Origin: Paraglaciecola mesophila KMM 241
GTDB lineage: Bacteria > Pseudomonadota > Gammaproteobacteria > Enterobacterales > Alteromonadaceae
Assembly: GCF_000315015.1 (NCBI RefSeq)
Contig: NZ_BAEP01000047.1
Location: forward strand, 1-64,000
DNA length: 64,000 bases
Reading direction: 5' to 3'
Part shown: one piece after another, positions 18,799 through 27,463 of the stretch
Position numbering within the stretch: the first letter of the stretch is position 1
How the letters are laid out: the number at the start of each line of letters is the position of its first letter
Notes under the pieces: model-generated
Seen by the model: the letters and a program-made list of their open reading frames with translations, nothing else
Database searches by the model: none
What the model was told of the DNA's origin: nothing
Position numbers and translations under genes: made by a program

Positions 18799-19940
18799 TG
18801 CAAGATGCCAATCATCAGTTTTCTTTACCTAAGGGGATGTATCTACTCAGCCATTCGGTGGGTTGCATGCCTGTGCTGACGCGCAGTTTAGTCGGGCAAA
18901 CTTACTTTGAGCCTTGGCAGCAAAAAGGCGGGGATGCTTGGCCTCAGTGGCTAACGATTATCGAACAATTTTGCCATGAATTAGGCTCCTTGTTTAATGC
19001 CAGCGCAGCAGATTTTTGCCCGCAACCCAGTGTTTCAAGTGGCTTAAATCAATACTTGCAGTCCCTAAGGTGCGTTCAGTCGAAAAACACCAATAGACCC
19101 GCTACCCACAAGCGCACTGTGTTGATGCATGCGTCAGCATTTCCATCTTTGGGCTTCGTTGTTCAAGGCTTGGCAGCGTACGGTTTTGAGCTGAAGTTAA
19201 TAGAGAAGGATATTGATCCGAATGACATTGCAGCTTGGCAAGCTCACTTAACTGAAGATGTTGAGGTGGCAATGATCACCCATGTGCATTCAAACAGCGG
19301 TGTGTTATCAAATGTAGCGGACATAAGCGCATTGTGCCGAGCAAAGAATACCCTTACGGTTGTGGATGTGGCCCAGTCCGCAGGGGTTGTGCCAATCGAT
19401 ATAGCGGTATGGGATGTCGACGTGATCTTGGGCTCATGCGTCAAATGGTTGTGTGGCGGACCGGGAGCAGGGTTTATGTGGGTAAACCCAAAACATATAA
19501 ATGCACTTGAACCAAAACAGATAGGCTGGTTTTCTCATCAAAATCCGTTTGAGTTTGATATCGAACACTTTGCGTTTGCGGACGCAGCAAAGCGCTTTTG
19601 GGGTGGTACGCCAAGCATTTTACCCTATGCCACAGCGCTGGTAGGTGTGCAGCAGATTAACCAAATCGGTTCACAAAGTTTATTCGAACACAGTAAAACG
19701 TTACAAAGAGTAGTACTAGCAGATGCCGCTGAGCATCTATTAACGCCAATAGATGTGGAGAAAGTTGGTGGCACACTGAGTGTGCATTTATCAAAGCCTA
19801 AGCTCACAGAGCTGGAAAGGGCATTACGCCAGGCTGGAGCTTACTTTGACCGTCGGGGCGATTGCTTGCGCCTGTCGTGGCATATTTACAACACAACGCA
19901 AGAAGCACAACGTGTTGCTCAGATTTTTAAGAGCTTGTAG
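18798..19940 (+). CDS. kynU: Kynureninase-like PLP enzyme
   Basis: A 380-residue class-V aminotransferase-fold protein. VVDVAQSAG carries the PLP-contacting Asp190, and GSCVKWLCGGPGAGF carries the PLP lysine at 216, both as in kynureninases, which cleave kynurenine to anthranilate and alanine. GTG start overlapping the kynA stop by one base shows tight coupling. No kynurenine formamidase gene is adjacent, so the middle step must be encoded elsewhere. The family also contains cysteine-desulfurase-like members, but the partner gene favours kynureninase. Confidence 0.8.
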   Translation: MQDANHQFSLPKGMYLLSHSVGCMPVLTRSLVGQTYFEPWQQKGGDAWPQWLTIIEQFCHELGSLFNASAADFCPQPSVSSGLNQYLQSLRCVQSKNTNRPATHKRTVLMHASAFPSLGFVVQGLAAYGFELKLIEKDIDPNDIAAWQAHLTEDVEVAMITHVHSNSGVLSNVADISALCRAKNTLTVVDVAQSAGVVPIDIAVWDVDVILGSCVKWLCGGPGAGFMWVNPKHINALEPKQIGWFSHQNPFEFDIEHFAFADAAKRFWGGTPSILPYATALVGVQQINQIGSQSLFEHSKTLQRVVLADAAEHLLTPIDVEKVGGTLSVHLSKPKLTELERALRQAGAYFDRRGDCLRLSWHIYNTTQEAQRVAQIFKSL

Positions 19941-20007
19941 ATAAGTTCGGTGGGCAAAGCTTTGCATTTTCCTTCATATTTTACCGTTACGGCTCGATGA
20001 TGAAACG

Positions 20008-20634
20008 TCATCGTTGTACTTCGCTTGTTTCTAACGCCGCTAAAAATTCGCTGAAGTGATTGAATACCCAATCGGCTTGGTCGGCATACTCTGGGAGTTC
20101 ATCTGGGGCAAATAAACAAGCAAGCATACCTGCGTTTTTTGCTGCCTGAATGTCATACAGATAATCCCCAACGTAAGCGAGTTGACGAACCGGTAATTGC
20201 CACAATTCGGCGATGTGCAATAACGCTGCTGGATCTGGCTTAGGTGCGGCATCTTCTCTGGTCACAATAGGGTCAAATAGCCGATGATGATGTTTTAACT
20301 TATGTTGAGTGGCTGGTTGGCTATTGCGCGTAACAATAGCGATAGGTTGTTGTGAGCTTGCCAAATACTGAATCAATGGCAGGGCGCCGTCTATCCACAG
20401 GGCATCTTGCGCATCTTGCAGTTCGTAATCGGCCACAATTCTATTCGCTACTATTTGCTGCGTTTCGTCTAATCCTTCGATAAAACGCAATATGTCTTGT
20501 TTAGGTGGGCAACCGACTTGTTCGCGCAGATAGATGAAATCTAGTTTTGAGGTCACCAATGTTCCATCAAGGTCAAAGATGAAACCTTTGATTTGATTGA
20601 TAGGATTTGGGTGAATTGCACTTGTCTTGTTAAT
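20008..20634 (-). CDS. HAD-family phosphatase with probable AUU start
   Basis: A HAD-superfamily hydrolase resembling phosphoglycolate phosphatase. Motif I, GFIFDLDGTLV, lies upstream of every ATG, GTG or TTG in frame; starting at the first of these (TTG 20559) would delete the catalytic aspartates. The frame is open to a TGA a few codons further up. ATT 20634 follows an AGGAAG site with ideal spacing, giving 208 residues. Later motifs fit: IAIVTRNSQ (motif II), KPDP (motif III lysine) and YVGDYLYDI (motif IV). Translation initiator IF3 (infC) is the known AUU precedent. A one-base error upstream is the alternative. Confidence 0.8.
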   Translation of the reverse strand: MNKTSAIHPNPINQIKGFIFDLDGTLVTSKLDFIYLREQVGCPPKQDILRFIEGLDETQQIVANRIVADYELQDAQDALWIDGALPLIQYLASSQQPIAIVTRNSQPATQHKLKHHHRLFDPIVTREDAAPKPDPAALLHIAELWQLPVRQLAYVGDYLYDIQAAKNAGMLACLFAPDELPEYADQADWVFNHFSEFLAALETSEVQR

Positions 20635-20957
20635 CGCTTTTCTTCCTAGTCAAAGTGGTTAGTCTATGTGCTTGTTACATGCATCGTGCTGCACGGTTAG
20701 CGCTATCTGGTTCAGTCTGAACAGAGTATGTCATTCGACGGGATGAACCTGCTATTCGTCGCGTCATAGTAAAAACAGTTATTTGCTGTGTAATATTTTT
20801 CGTTTATTTCGGTCTGGTGGTGTATCTACTTTTTGTAGTGAACCAGCTAATCGCTATCGCCCTGACAGGCTTGGCGCTTTTTTACATTTAATCATGCCGA
20901 TACAGCGGCCAGCTTACTATTATTAAGCTGTAAATAGTGACAATCAAGGAATCAAAA
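20635..20957. other. Divergent intergenic region
   Basis: About 320 bases separating the HAD gene from the DoxX-like gene, with promoters for both expected. GTTCAGTCTGAAC at 20710-20722 is a perfect 13-bp palindrome and may be an operator. Nothing else stands out. Confidence 0.35.
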
Positions 20958-21374
20958 ATGAGTGAAGCGGTATCTAACGATGTGCGTACCCGTCTGCAGT
21001 GGTCTTTATTAGCCCTACGTCTTGGGGTGTTTATTGTGATGTTTATTTGGACATTAGATAAATTTGTTAACCCAGGCCACAGCATCGCTATCTTCGAGAA
21101 GTTTTATTCTATTCCAGGTTTAGGTGCAACGGTTGCCTACATTATGGGCGCTTTGCAGTTACTTCTAGTCTTGGCGTTTGTGACGGGTATTAAGAAACGT
21201 TTTACTTATGGGTTGATTTTCTTAATGCACGGTGGCTCTACGCTTTCAGCTTTTGCTCAATACTTTGATGCGTTCAATAACCTATTGTTCTTTGCTGCAT
21301 GGCCGATGTGGGCAGCGTGTTTCGCGCTATACCTATTACGTGACGAAGACACTAAGTTCACATTAGGGAAATAG
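20958..21374 (+). CDS. DoxX-like integral membrane protein
   Basis: A 138-residue protein with four predicted membrane helices (~12-30, 50-70, 78-98, 105-128) in the DoxX-like pattern. An in-frame GTG at 20937 exists, but ATG 20958 is preceded by AAGGA at the right distance and is preferred. Relatives are membrane proteins of uncertain function, sometimes tied to redox or sulfur metabolism. No neighbour clarifies the role. Confidence 0.7.
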   Translation: MSEAVSNDVRTRLQWSLLALRLGVFIVMFIWTLDKFVNPGHSIAIFEKFYSIPGLGATVAYIMGALQLLLVLAFVTGIKKRFTYGLIFLMHGGSTLSAFAQYFDAFNNLLFFAAWPMWAACFALYLLRDEDTKFTLGK

Positions 21375-21430
21375 TCTCTTTTTGATCGCTTCGTATTTGA
21401 TCACTTCACCTAGTGGTCACTGAGTCAGTA

Positions 21431-21472
21431 AAAAAAGCCGATAGGGTCAATTCAAACTCATCGGCTTTTTGT
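21431..21472 (+). terminator. Terminator after the DoxX-like gene
   Basis: GCCGAT pairs with ATCGGC across an 18-base loop, with an A6 run on the left and T5 on the right. It lies about 60 bases past the stop. A 60-codon frame overlapping it is not called. Confidence 0.75.
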
Positions 21473-21642
21473 TCTTATAAGCTGTGCTTATTCACCATTA
21501 TAAATATAAAATATTCAATGTTATTAAATAGTTGCCTTGATCAGTTACGTCATCTATTTGTCATGAAATGGTCATGTAAGTTTCGCATTTACTGAGTACC
21601 TTTGCTGCGCTTATATCGCAGTCACTCTTAAATGGAACACAC

Positions 21643-23994
21643 ATGACACCAATAACATCCTCTGTTTTTACAGTTAGTAAACTAGCCCTTCTTGTTGCAG
21701 CATTTATTGGAACGAATGCTTACGGACAGGCGTCACGTAATCAGTATCAAATCGAAGAAATTACCGTGACGGCGCAAAAACGCGATCAGTCAATTCAAGA
21801 TGTGCCTGTCAGTATCAGTGCCTACGACGGTGCGCTGCTTGAGAGTTTGGGGGTGGCCGAACTAGACACCTTATCCGAAATCACTCCAGGTTTGGTTATC
21901 CAAGAGCAAAGCCCAAATAACCCGGGTTTCGTTATTCGCGGTATTACTTCCGATAGCGGTTCGTCTCAGGCTGCGCCTCGTGTGTCTATTTATTACAACG
22001 GTGCTGACGTGTCACGTTCGCGCGGCTCGTATTTTGAACTATTCGATATAGAGCGTATTGAAGTGGTTAAGGGACCGCAAGCGACCCTGTTCGGCACGGC
22101 AGCATCAGTAGGCGCATTAAGTGTCATCACCCGTAAACCGCAAGAAGAGTTTGGTGCAGAAATAAAAGCCAGTGTAGGAAATTATTCGGCTGAAACTCTT
22201 AGTGGTTTCGTGACGGGCGGCAACAGCCAAGTGCAGGGGCGATTGGCGTTTAGTTATCGCCAGCGTGATGGTTTCATTCGTAATATTGCAGGGGAAGCGG
22301 GTTCGCAAAATCCTGATGGATTCGATCAAGAAGACATGCATGGCATTGAACGCACAGCGTTTCGCCCGTCGTTGCGTTTTACCCCTAATGAAGACGTGAC
22401 CATAGACTTGGTTTACACCTACGAAAAAAATGACGACACGGGTACATCATTTAAAAATGGTTTGTATGCACCCACTGGTGGCGATACCAGCGCATTTAGT
22501 TTTGTGGAAATATCAGGTAGTCCTTTATCCCAAGAGGTGTTTGGCCGCAAAGATCTGGGCGTGGAACGCACCGTTGACGATCTTAACCTAACGGTTAATT
22601 GGGATATCAATCAAGACTTAACGTTTACCTCAATCACCGTTTCTCGTAGTTTTGATTCACTGGAAGTATTTGATGCCGATGGCACGCAAGCGTGGTTCTT
22701 AGAATTTGCTGAAGATGCCACTGGCGATCAATTCAGCCAAGAATTTCGCATGATTCATCAAGGTGACAAGCTGACCACTATCGCTGGTGTGAGCTATTTC
22801 ACCGAAGACGGTAGTCAAGCAGTGCCATTTAGCACAGAGGAATCTGTCTTTTTGAACTGCCTAGGTGTTTTTGCTGCTTTCGGGCAGCCGTGTGTTGCAA
22901 GCGACGGCTCTGTTGCAGTGCTCACGCCTATTTTGACCGAAGGAGCCGCTCAGCTTTTGCCGTATCGTTTAGAGTTTGAAAACTACGGCGAGACCGATGC
23001 TTACTCGGCGTTCGCTGATGTGACTTATGCAGTGAATGACGCGCTAGAGTTAACCGCCGGTTTACGCTACGTGCGTGAAGACAAAAACAGTGGTTATCGC
23101 TCAGATGCGCCTGCAAGTGTGCTGACCGGCAGTGAGCTATTTACCGTGGATACAGACGGTCAGATTTTCCGTGCTGAACAAGACTACGATGACTGGCTTC
23201 CACGCTTTAATATGTTGTACGTCTTAAATGAAGACATCAATATCTACGCGACCATTTCTAAAGGACGTCGCTCTGACGTTTTGAATGTGACGTCAGTTCG
23301 CGGGGAAGATGGCTCGGGTGAGAAGTCTGTTACCGAAATCCCAGCTGAGATCATCTGGAACTACGAAGCGGGCATCAAAGGGCAAGCGTTTGATAAATCG
23401 GTTAACTATAACGCTTCGGTTTTTTATCAAGATTATTCGAATTTCCAAGTTACTTTGTTAGATGACGAGGGCGTGGCATATGCCGCAGATGCTGGCTCGG
23501 CGACCAATGTTGGCGCTGAAGCTGAAGTGCGTGCTCTGTTAGGTGCTGATTTTGAGATATTCGCCAATTTAGCTTATTTAGATGCGACCATAGACGACGA
23601 CAGCACTAACGGCGACCTAGCGGGCAATCGCTTTCGTTTGCAACCTGAATGGACCGGTAGTGTCGGCATGTTCTACGCAACTGAACTTTCCCAAGGTTTC
23701 AACCTGACGAGTTCTTTAGTGTATAGCTACCGCTCAGACGTGTTCTTTGAACCGGCGAACGCGCCAATATCAGGTTTAGACATCAGTGAAGATTCCGTCA
23801 GCTTAGTCAGTGCCCGCATCGGTATTGCAGGGGCGGATGAAGATTGGGCAGTAAACTTGTTTGCCAGTAACTTGCTTGATAAAGAATATTTAGTCGATGC
23901 AGGTAATACCGGTGGCGGCTTTGGCAACCCGACCTTTGTCGCGGGGGCCCCGCGCTTTTACGGCATCGAGTTCAAAATGCGTTTTGGCGAGTAG
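21643..23994 (+). CDS. TonB-dependent outer-membrane receptor
   Basis: A 783-residue receptor with signal peptide (cleavage near AYG-QA, ~residue 28), TonB box region EEITVTAQKR at ~39-48, plug domain (~52-165, with VVKGPQATLFG) and a beta-barrel ending in the expected aromatic-containing strand (FKMRFGE). Such receptors import large or scarce nutrients using TonB energy. The SIQDVPVSISAYDG sequence after the TonB box is typical of the large marine/sphingomonad-type receptor family. The substrate is unknown; no transport or catabolic gene is adjacent. Confidence 0.93.
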   Translation: MTPITSSVFTVSKLALLVAAFIGTNAYGQASRNQYQIEEITVTAQKRDQSIQDVPVSISAYDGALLESLGVAELDTLSEITPGLVIQEQSPNNPGFVIRGITSDSGSSQAAPRVSIYYNGADVSRSRGSYFELFDIERIEVVKGPQATLFGTAASVGALSVITRKPQEEFGAEIKASVGNYSAETLSGFVTGGNSQVQGRLAFSYRQRDGFIRNIAGEAGSQNPDGFDQEDMHGIERTAFRPSLRFTPNEDVTIDLVYTYEKNDDTGTSFKNGLYAPTGGDTSAFSFVEISGSPLSQEVFGRKDLGVERTVDDLNLTVNWDINQDLTFTSITVSRSFDSLEVFDADGTQAWFLEFAEDATGDQFSQEFRMIHQGDKLTTIAGVSYFTEDGSQAVPFSTEESVFLNCLGVFAAFGQPCVASDGSVAVLTPILTEGAAQLLPYRLEFENYGETDAYSAFADVTYAVNDALELTAGLRYVREDKNSGYRSDAPASVLTGSELFTVDTDGQIFRAEQDYDDWLPRFNMLYVLNEDINIYATISKGRRSDVLNVTSVRGEDGSGEKSVTEIPAEIIWNYEAGIKGQAFDKSVNYNASVFYQDYSNFQVTLLDDEGVAYAADAGSATNVGAEAEVRALLGADFEIFANLAYLDATIDDDSTNGDLAGNRFRLQPEWTGSVGMFYATELSQGFNLTSSLVYSYRSDVFFEPANAPISGLDISEDSVSLVSARIGIAGADEDWAVNLFASNLLDKEYLVDAGNTGGGFGNPTFVAGAPRFYGIEFKMRFGE

Positions 23995-24048
23995 ATAAAC
24001 GTACACCCCGTGCTCCGTGCCAGTATGCGCCGGAGCGTAAGTAGCAAC

Positions 24049-24090
24049 TAAAAACCCCGTTTTAGCGCGTTGCTAAAACGGGGTTTTTAG
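24049..24090 (+). terminator. Strong terminator after the TonB receptor
   Basis: AAAAACCCCGTTTTAGC and its near-exact complement form a stem of about 16-17 bp around a short loop, ending in a T5 run. It can work in both directions. Confidence 0.92.
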
Positions 24091-24194
24091 TACAAGGAGA
24101 CATCGTAAATTCAGTGTTACGGAATATAAATTCCTCTGCACCAACAGAGTTATCATGGTAGCGTTTCAACTCAGTCTATTTAGTGGGAGGTTTT

Positions 24195-24941
24195 ATGGCA
24201 CAGTGGTTAGACGCAAAAGTCACAAAGCGGATTGATTGGAACGACCATCTTTTTAGTTTACGTTTTCGATGCGCTGATTTTCCTCAATATACTCCGGGCC
24301 AGTTTACTAAAGTAGGCATCGCTCAAGATAACAACATCATTTCAAGGCCTTATTCTCTAGTCAGCCACCCACGTAGCAGCGAATTGGAAATTATGGCTGT
24401 GCCGGTAGAGGAAGGCATTTTGTCACCTAAATTACATGAGTTACGTGAAGGTGATGGGCTCAAAGTCATGGCGCCTGCTACGGGTTTTCTGGTGCTAAAT
24501 GAAGTACCTGACAGCGACAATATTTGGCTGATTGCCACAGGCACAGGAGTCGGGCCTTTTCTATCTATTCTTGCTGGTGAAGAGATTTGGCAGCGGTATA
24601 AAAAAGTCGTTTTAATCTACGCCGCCCGGTATCAAAATGACTTGGCGTACGGTGAATTTATTCAGCAGTGTAAAAGCCAACGCCCAGCGCAATTTTGTTA
24701 CCTACCTATTGTTAGTCGAGAAGAAGTTAAAGGCGCATTGCACGGGCGTATTCCTGGGTTATTGCAATCAGGGGATATTATCAACACAGCCAATACGCCC
24801 TTAAGTAACCAGCAAAGTCAGGTCATGTTGTGCGGCAATCCGCAAATGATTGAAGATGCTATGGCGACGCTAAAAGACATGGGGCTGAAGAAGCATCTTC
24901 GACGCTCACCTGGTCAGATAACGCAGGAGCGTTACTGGTAG
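24195..24941 (+). CDS. fpr: Ferredoxin/flavodoxin-NADP+ reductase
   Basis: A 248-residue FAD enzyme moving electrons between NADPH and ferredoxin or flavodoxin. FAD motif RPYSLVS at ~50, NADP motif ATGTGVGPF near 115 and the C-terminal LRRSPGQITQERYW all match Fpr. GTG 24183 is in frame, but GGGAGG sits just before ATG 24195, so that start is chosen. The FdxA ferredoxin at 41574 is a possible partner. Confidence 0.93.
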   Translation: MAQWLDAKVTKRIDWNDHLFSLRFRCADFPQYTPGQFTKVGIAQDNNIISRPYSLVSHPRSSELEIMAVPVEEGILSPKLHELREGDGLKVMAPATGFLVLNEVPDSDNIWLIATGTGVGPFLSILAGEEIWQRYKKVVLIYAARYQNDLAYGEFIQQCKSQRPAQFCYLPIVSREEVKGALHGRIPGLLQSGDIINTANTPLSNQQSQVMLCGNPQMIEDAMATLKDMGLKKHLRRSPGQITQERYW

Positions 24942-25114
24942 TTTTCCCGCGAATGCCCAGCTGAATGTTAAGAATAATCACGGAAATGTGGTAAAGTGCG
25001 CGCCAATAAAAAGTGCACCATTGGCGTATACCTCATTATCCTTACTCACTGACCTTTTTATTCTATGAAGCATCACTCAATGATTCAACATTCTCATTAC
25101 ACACTAGGTACTCT

Positions 25115-25792
25115 ATGACCCCTTGGATGCAAATCAACAGCGCGCAAATACCGAATAATGGCGGTGAACTGACGTTACATCAGCGCGGTAAAGAATTTTC
25201 AATTCGTATCGCTGGTAAGCGCGGTGAATTGATGAACAGCCGTGTGTTTAATTCCGAGAAAGTCCTGTCTCGAGTCGGCTGCGCGCATCTAAAAGAGGTG
25301 GCAAATGCCAATGTGCTGGTGGGCGGTTTAGGCATGGGGTATACATTAACCGCTGCCTTGAATGTGTTGAATGAATCGGCCAGTGTCACTGTTGCTGAGC
25401 TTATACCTGAGGTTGTTACATGGAACCAAGGGCCATTAGGCCAGTGTTCTGGCTACCCATTGAAAGACCCTAGAACGCAGGTAAAAGTAGGGGACGTAAC
25501 CAAGCTATTAAATCTACAGAGCGAAACGTATGACGCAATTTTGCTGGACGTAGACAACGGCCCAAGAGGATTGACCCATGCTGATAACAACTGGATTTAT
25601 TCAGAAGTGGGGCTCAAGGCGATTTTGCAGATGCTAAGGCCTAAAGGCGTATTAGCGATTTGGTCTGCAGGCCCTGATTATCTATCTGAAGTACGCCTTA
25701 AAAATGTCGGCTACAAAGTGGATACACGCATCGCCTCGGCCAGAGCTGACAAGGGAGTTAAGCACACCATCTTTTTAGCTAAAAAGCCTTAA
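25115..25792 (+). CDS. Spermidine-synthase-like methyltransferase-fold protein
   Basis: A 225-residue protein with the Rossmann core of spermidine synthases and related methyltransferases: LVGGLGMGYTL near residue 67, VTVAELIPEVVTW giving the acidic residue of the next strand, and YDAILLDVDNGP. It lacks the N-terminal domain of true spermidine synthases, so polyamine synthesis should not be assumed. An in-frame GTG lies at 25013, but its 34-residue extension looks non-coding; ATG 25115 is preferred. Confidence 0.7.
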   Translation: MTPWMQINSAQIPNNGGELTLHQRGKEFSIRIAGKRGELMNSRVFNSEKVLSRVGCAHLKEVANANVLVGGLGMGYTLTAALNVLNESASVTVAELIPEVVTWNQGPLGQCSGYPLKDPRTQVKVGDVTKLLNLQSETYDAILLDVDNGPRGLTHADNNWIYSEVGLKAILQMLRPKGVLAIWSAGPDYLSEVRLKNVGYKVDTRIASARADKGVKHTIFLAKKP

Positions 25793-25831
25793 TAGCCGGG
25801 CGATATTACAAGGCCAGTGAACGGCGTTGAC

Positions 25832-27220
25832 TTAAGCGTCAGCGCCAAACCAGTTGAGTTTGTCTCGTAAGCTCACCACTGAGCCAACAATGATAAGAGC
25901 CGGTGGTTTAATGCCCGCTTCTGCTACTTTTTGTTGAATGTTTGCTAAGTTACCGGCCACGACTTTTTGTTCTGCAGTCGTTGCCGATTGCACCAGTGCA
26001 ATTTCAGTGGTATCTGGTAGCCCATGCTGAATGAGTTTCTCACAAATAACAGGCAAGCCTGTTAACCCCATATAAAATACAGTGGTTTGTTCCGGCTGGG
26101 CCAGCATGGGCCAGTTTAAGTTGATGCTGTTATCCCGCAAGTGGCCGGTGGCAAATACCACCGATTTGGCGTGATCTCTGTGGGTCAGGGGAATACCAGC
26201 GTAACTGGCGGCACCACTGGCGGCTGTAATGCCAGGCACTACTTGAAAACTCACGCCTTTTTCCACTAGGGTCTCTATTTCTTCACCGCCGCGACCAAAT
26301 ATAAAAGGGTCGCCGCCTTTTAAACGCACTACTCGATTACCCTTTAAGGCTAAATCTGCTAGTAGTTCGTTGATTTCTTCCTGTGGCACAGTATGCAAGC
26401 TGCGGGCTTTACCCACGTATATTTTCTCTGCATCTCGGCGCACCAGTTCTAATATTTCTTTGGATACCAAGCGGTCATACACAACGACGTCAGCTTTTTG
26501 CATTAGGCGTAGCGCGCGAAACGTTAACAAGTCAGGATCGCCGGGACCTGCTCCGACCAAATACACCTCCCCTTTACCCGAGTCATGTTCGTCAAGGGCA
26601 AGCTTGTCGTGCATCATTTGTTCGGCTTTGCTGTTGTTGCCTTGTAGAACCTGTTCGGCGACATCGCCATCGAGTACATCTTCCCAGAAGTAGCGACGTT
26701 TGGTCACCGAGTTGAAACGGGCTTTAACTGTCTCACGGAATTTTTCCGAAAACTGCCCCAGTAAACTGACCTTTTGCGGAATAATCGATTCGAGCTTTTG
26801 GCGCAAATAACGTAGTAATACAGGCGCAACACCACCGCTACTCATGGCGATAATGATCGGCGAGCGGTCAACGATTGAAGGGGTAATAAATTGGCATAAA
26901 GGCGTATTATCAACCACGTTCACCAGAATATTTTGTGCCTTAGCTTGATGATGAATATCTATATTCAATTGGCTGTCGTCGGTGGCCACAAAGACTAACT
27001 GTTTGGCTGTGAGGTCACTCGATTCGTACCCACGAGTGTGCAGTGTGACTTGCCCTTCATCCGCTAAACGTTGCACAGTATCACAGGCCCAAGGGGCAAC
27101 CACTGTGATAGTGGCTGAGGTTTTTAACAGTAACTCCACTTTACGGGCAGCCACTTCCCCTGCACCGACAACGAGACAGTTCAGCTCTTTAGTATCAACA
27201 AAAATAGGGAAATATTGCAT
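25832..27220 (-). CDS. cysG: Siroheme synthase CysG
   Basis: A 462-residue trifunctional enzyme making siroheme from uroporphyrinogen III. The N-terminal half (~1-210) is the precorrin-2 dehydrogenase/ferrochelatase with NAD motif VVGAGEVAARK at ~17-27. The C-terminal half (~215-460) is the SAM-dependent methyltransferase, with YLVGAGPGDPDLLT and RLKGGDPFIFGRGGEE. Siroheme serves sulfite and nitrite reductases. It stands alone here, convergent with the preceding gene. Confidence 0.96.
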   Translation of the reverse strand: MQYFPIFVDTKELNCLVVGAGEVAARKVELLLKTSATITVVAPWACDTVQRLADEGQVTLHTRGYESSDLTAKQLVFVATDDSQLNIDIHHQAKAQNILVNVVDNTPLCQFITPSIVDRSPIIIAMSSGGVAPVLLRYLRQKLESIIPQKVSLLGQFSEKFRETVKARFNSVTKRRYFWEDVLDGDVAEQVLQGNNSKAEQMMHDKLALDEHDSGKGEVYLVGAGPGDPDLLTFRALRLMQKADVVVYDRLVSKEILELVRRDAEKIYVGKARSLHTVPQEEINELLADLALKGNRVVRLKGGDPFIFGRGGEEIETLVEKGVSFQVVPGITAASGAASYAGIPLTHRDHAKSVVFATGHLRDNSINLNWPMLAQPEQTTVFYMGLTGLPVICEKLIQHGLPDTTEIALVQSATTAEQKVVAGNLANIQQKVAEAGIKPPALIIVGSVVSLRDKLNWFGADA

Positions 27221-27365
27221 AGGGCCCGCTAACGCTCACAACTCTTAATATAAATGCTATTCTGCGGGTTCTTCTTAGTTAAATAAAGCATTGTAATCAG
27301 AAAAGATATTCTTTTTAGTTATGACGGAAGTGGTTCTCATAGCCATAAGCAACGCTTTTTGTTAG

Positions 27366-27395
27366 GCATAAAAAAAGAGGCCAGTGGCCTCTTCT
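27366..27395 (-). terminator. Terminator after deaD
   Basis: AAGAGGCC and GGCCTCTT form a perfect 8-bp stem with an AGT loop. The left arm is preceded by an A run, which gives a T run on the minus strand as needed for deaD. Confidence 0.85.
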
Positions 27396-27463
27396 TATAT
27401 TTTTAGCATTTTCACTTTTATTAGCCAATTAATGGCGCATAAAAGAGCTGCGACAGGCTTAGC

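Noticed and set aside
21413-21595. A 60-codon frame after the DoxX-like gene
   Set aside because: It contains a terminator stem and lacks a ribosome-binding site.
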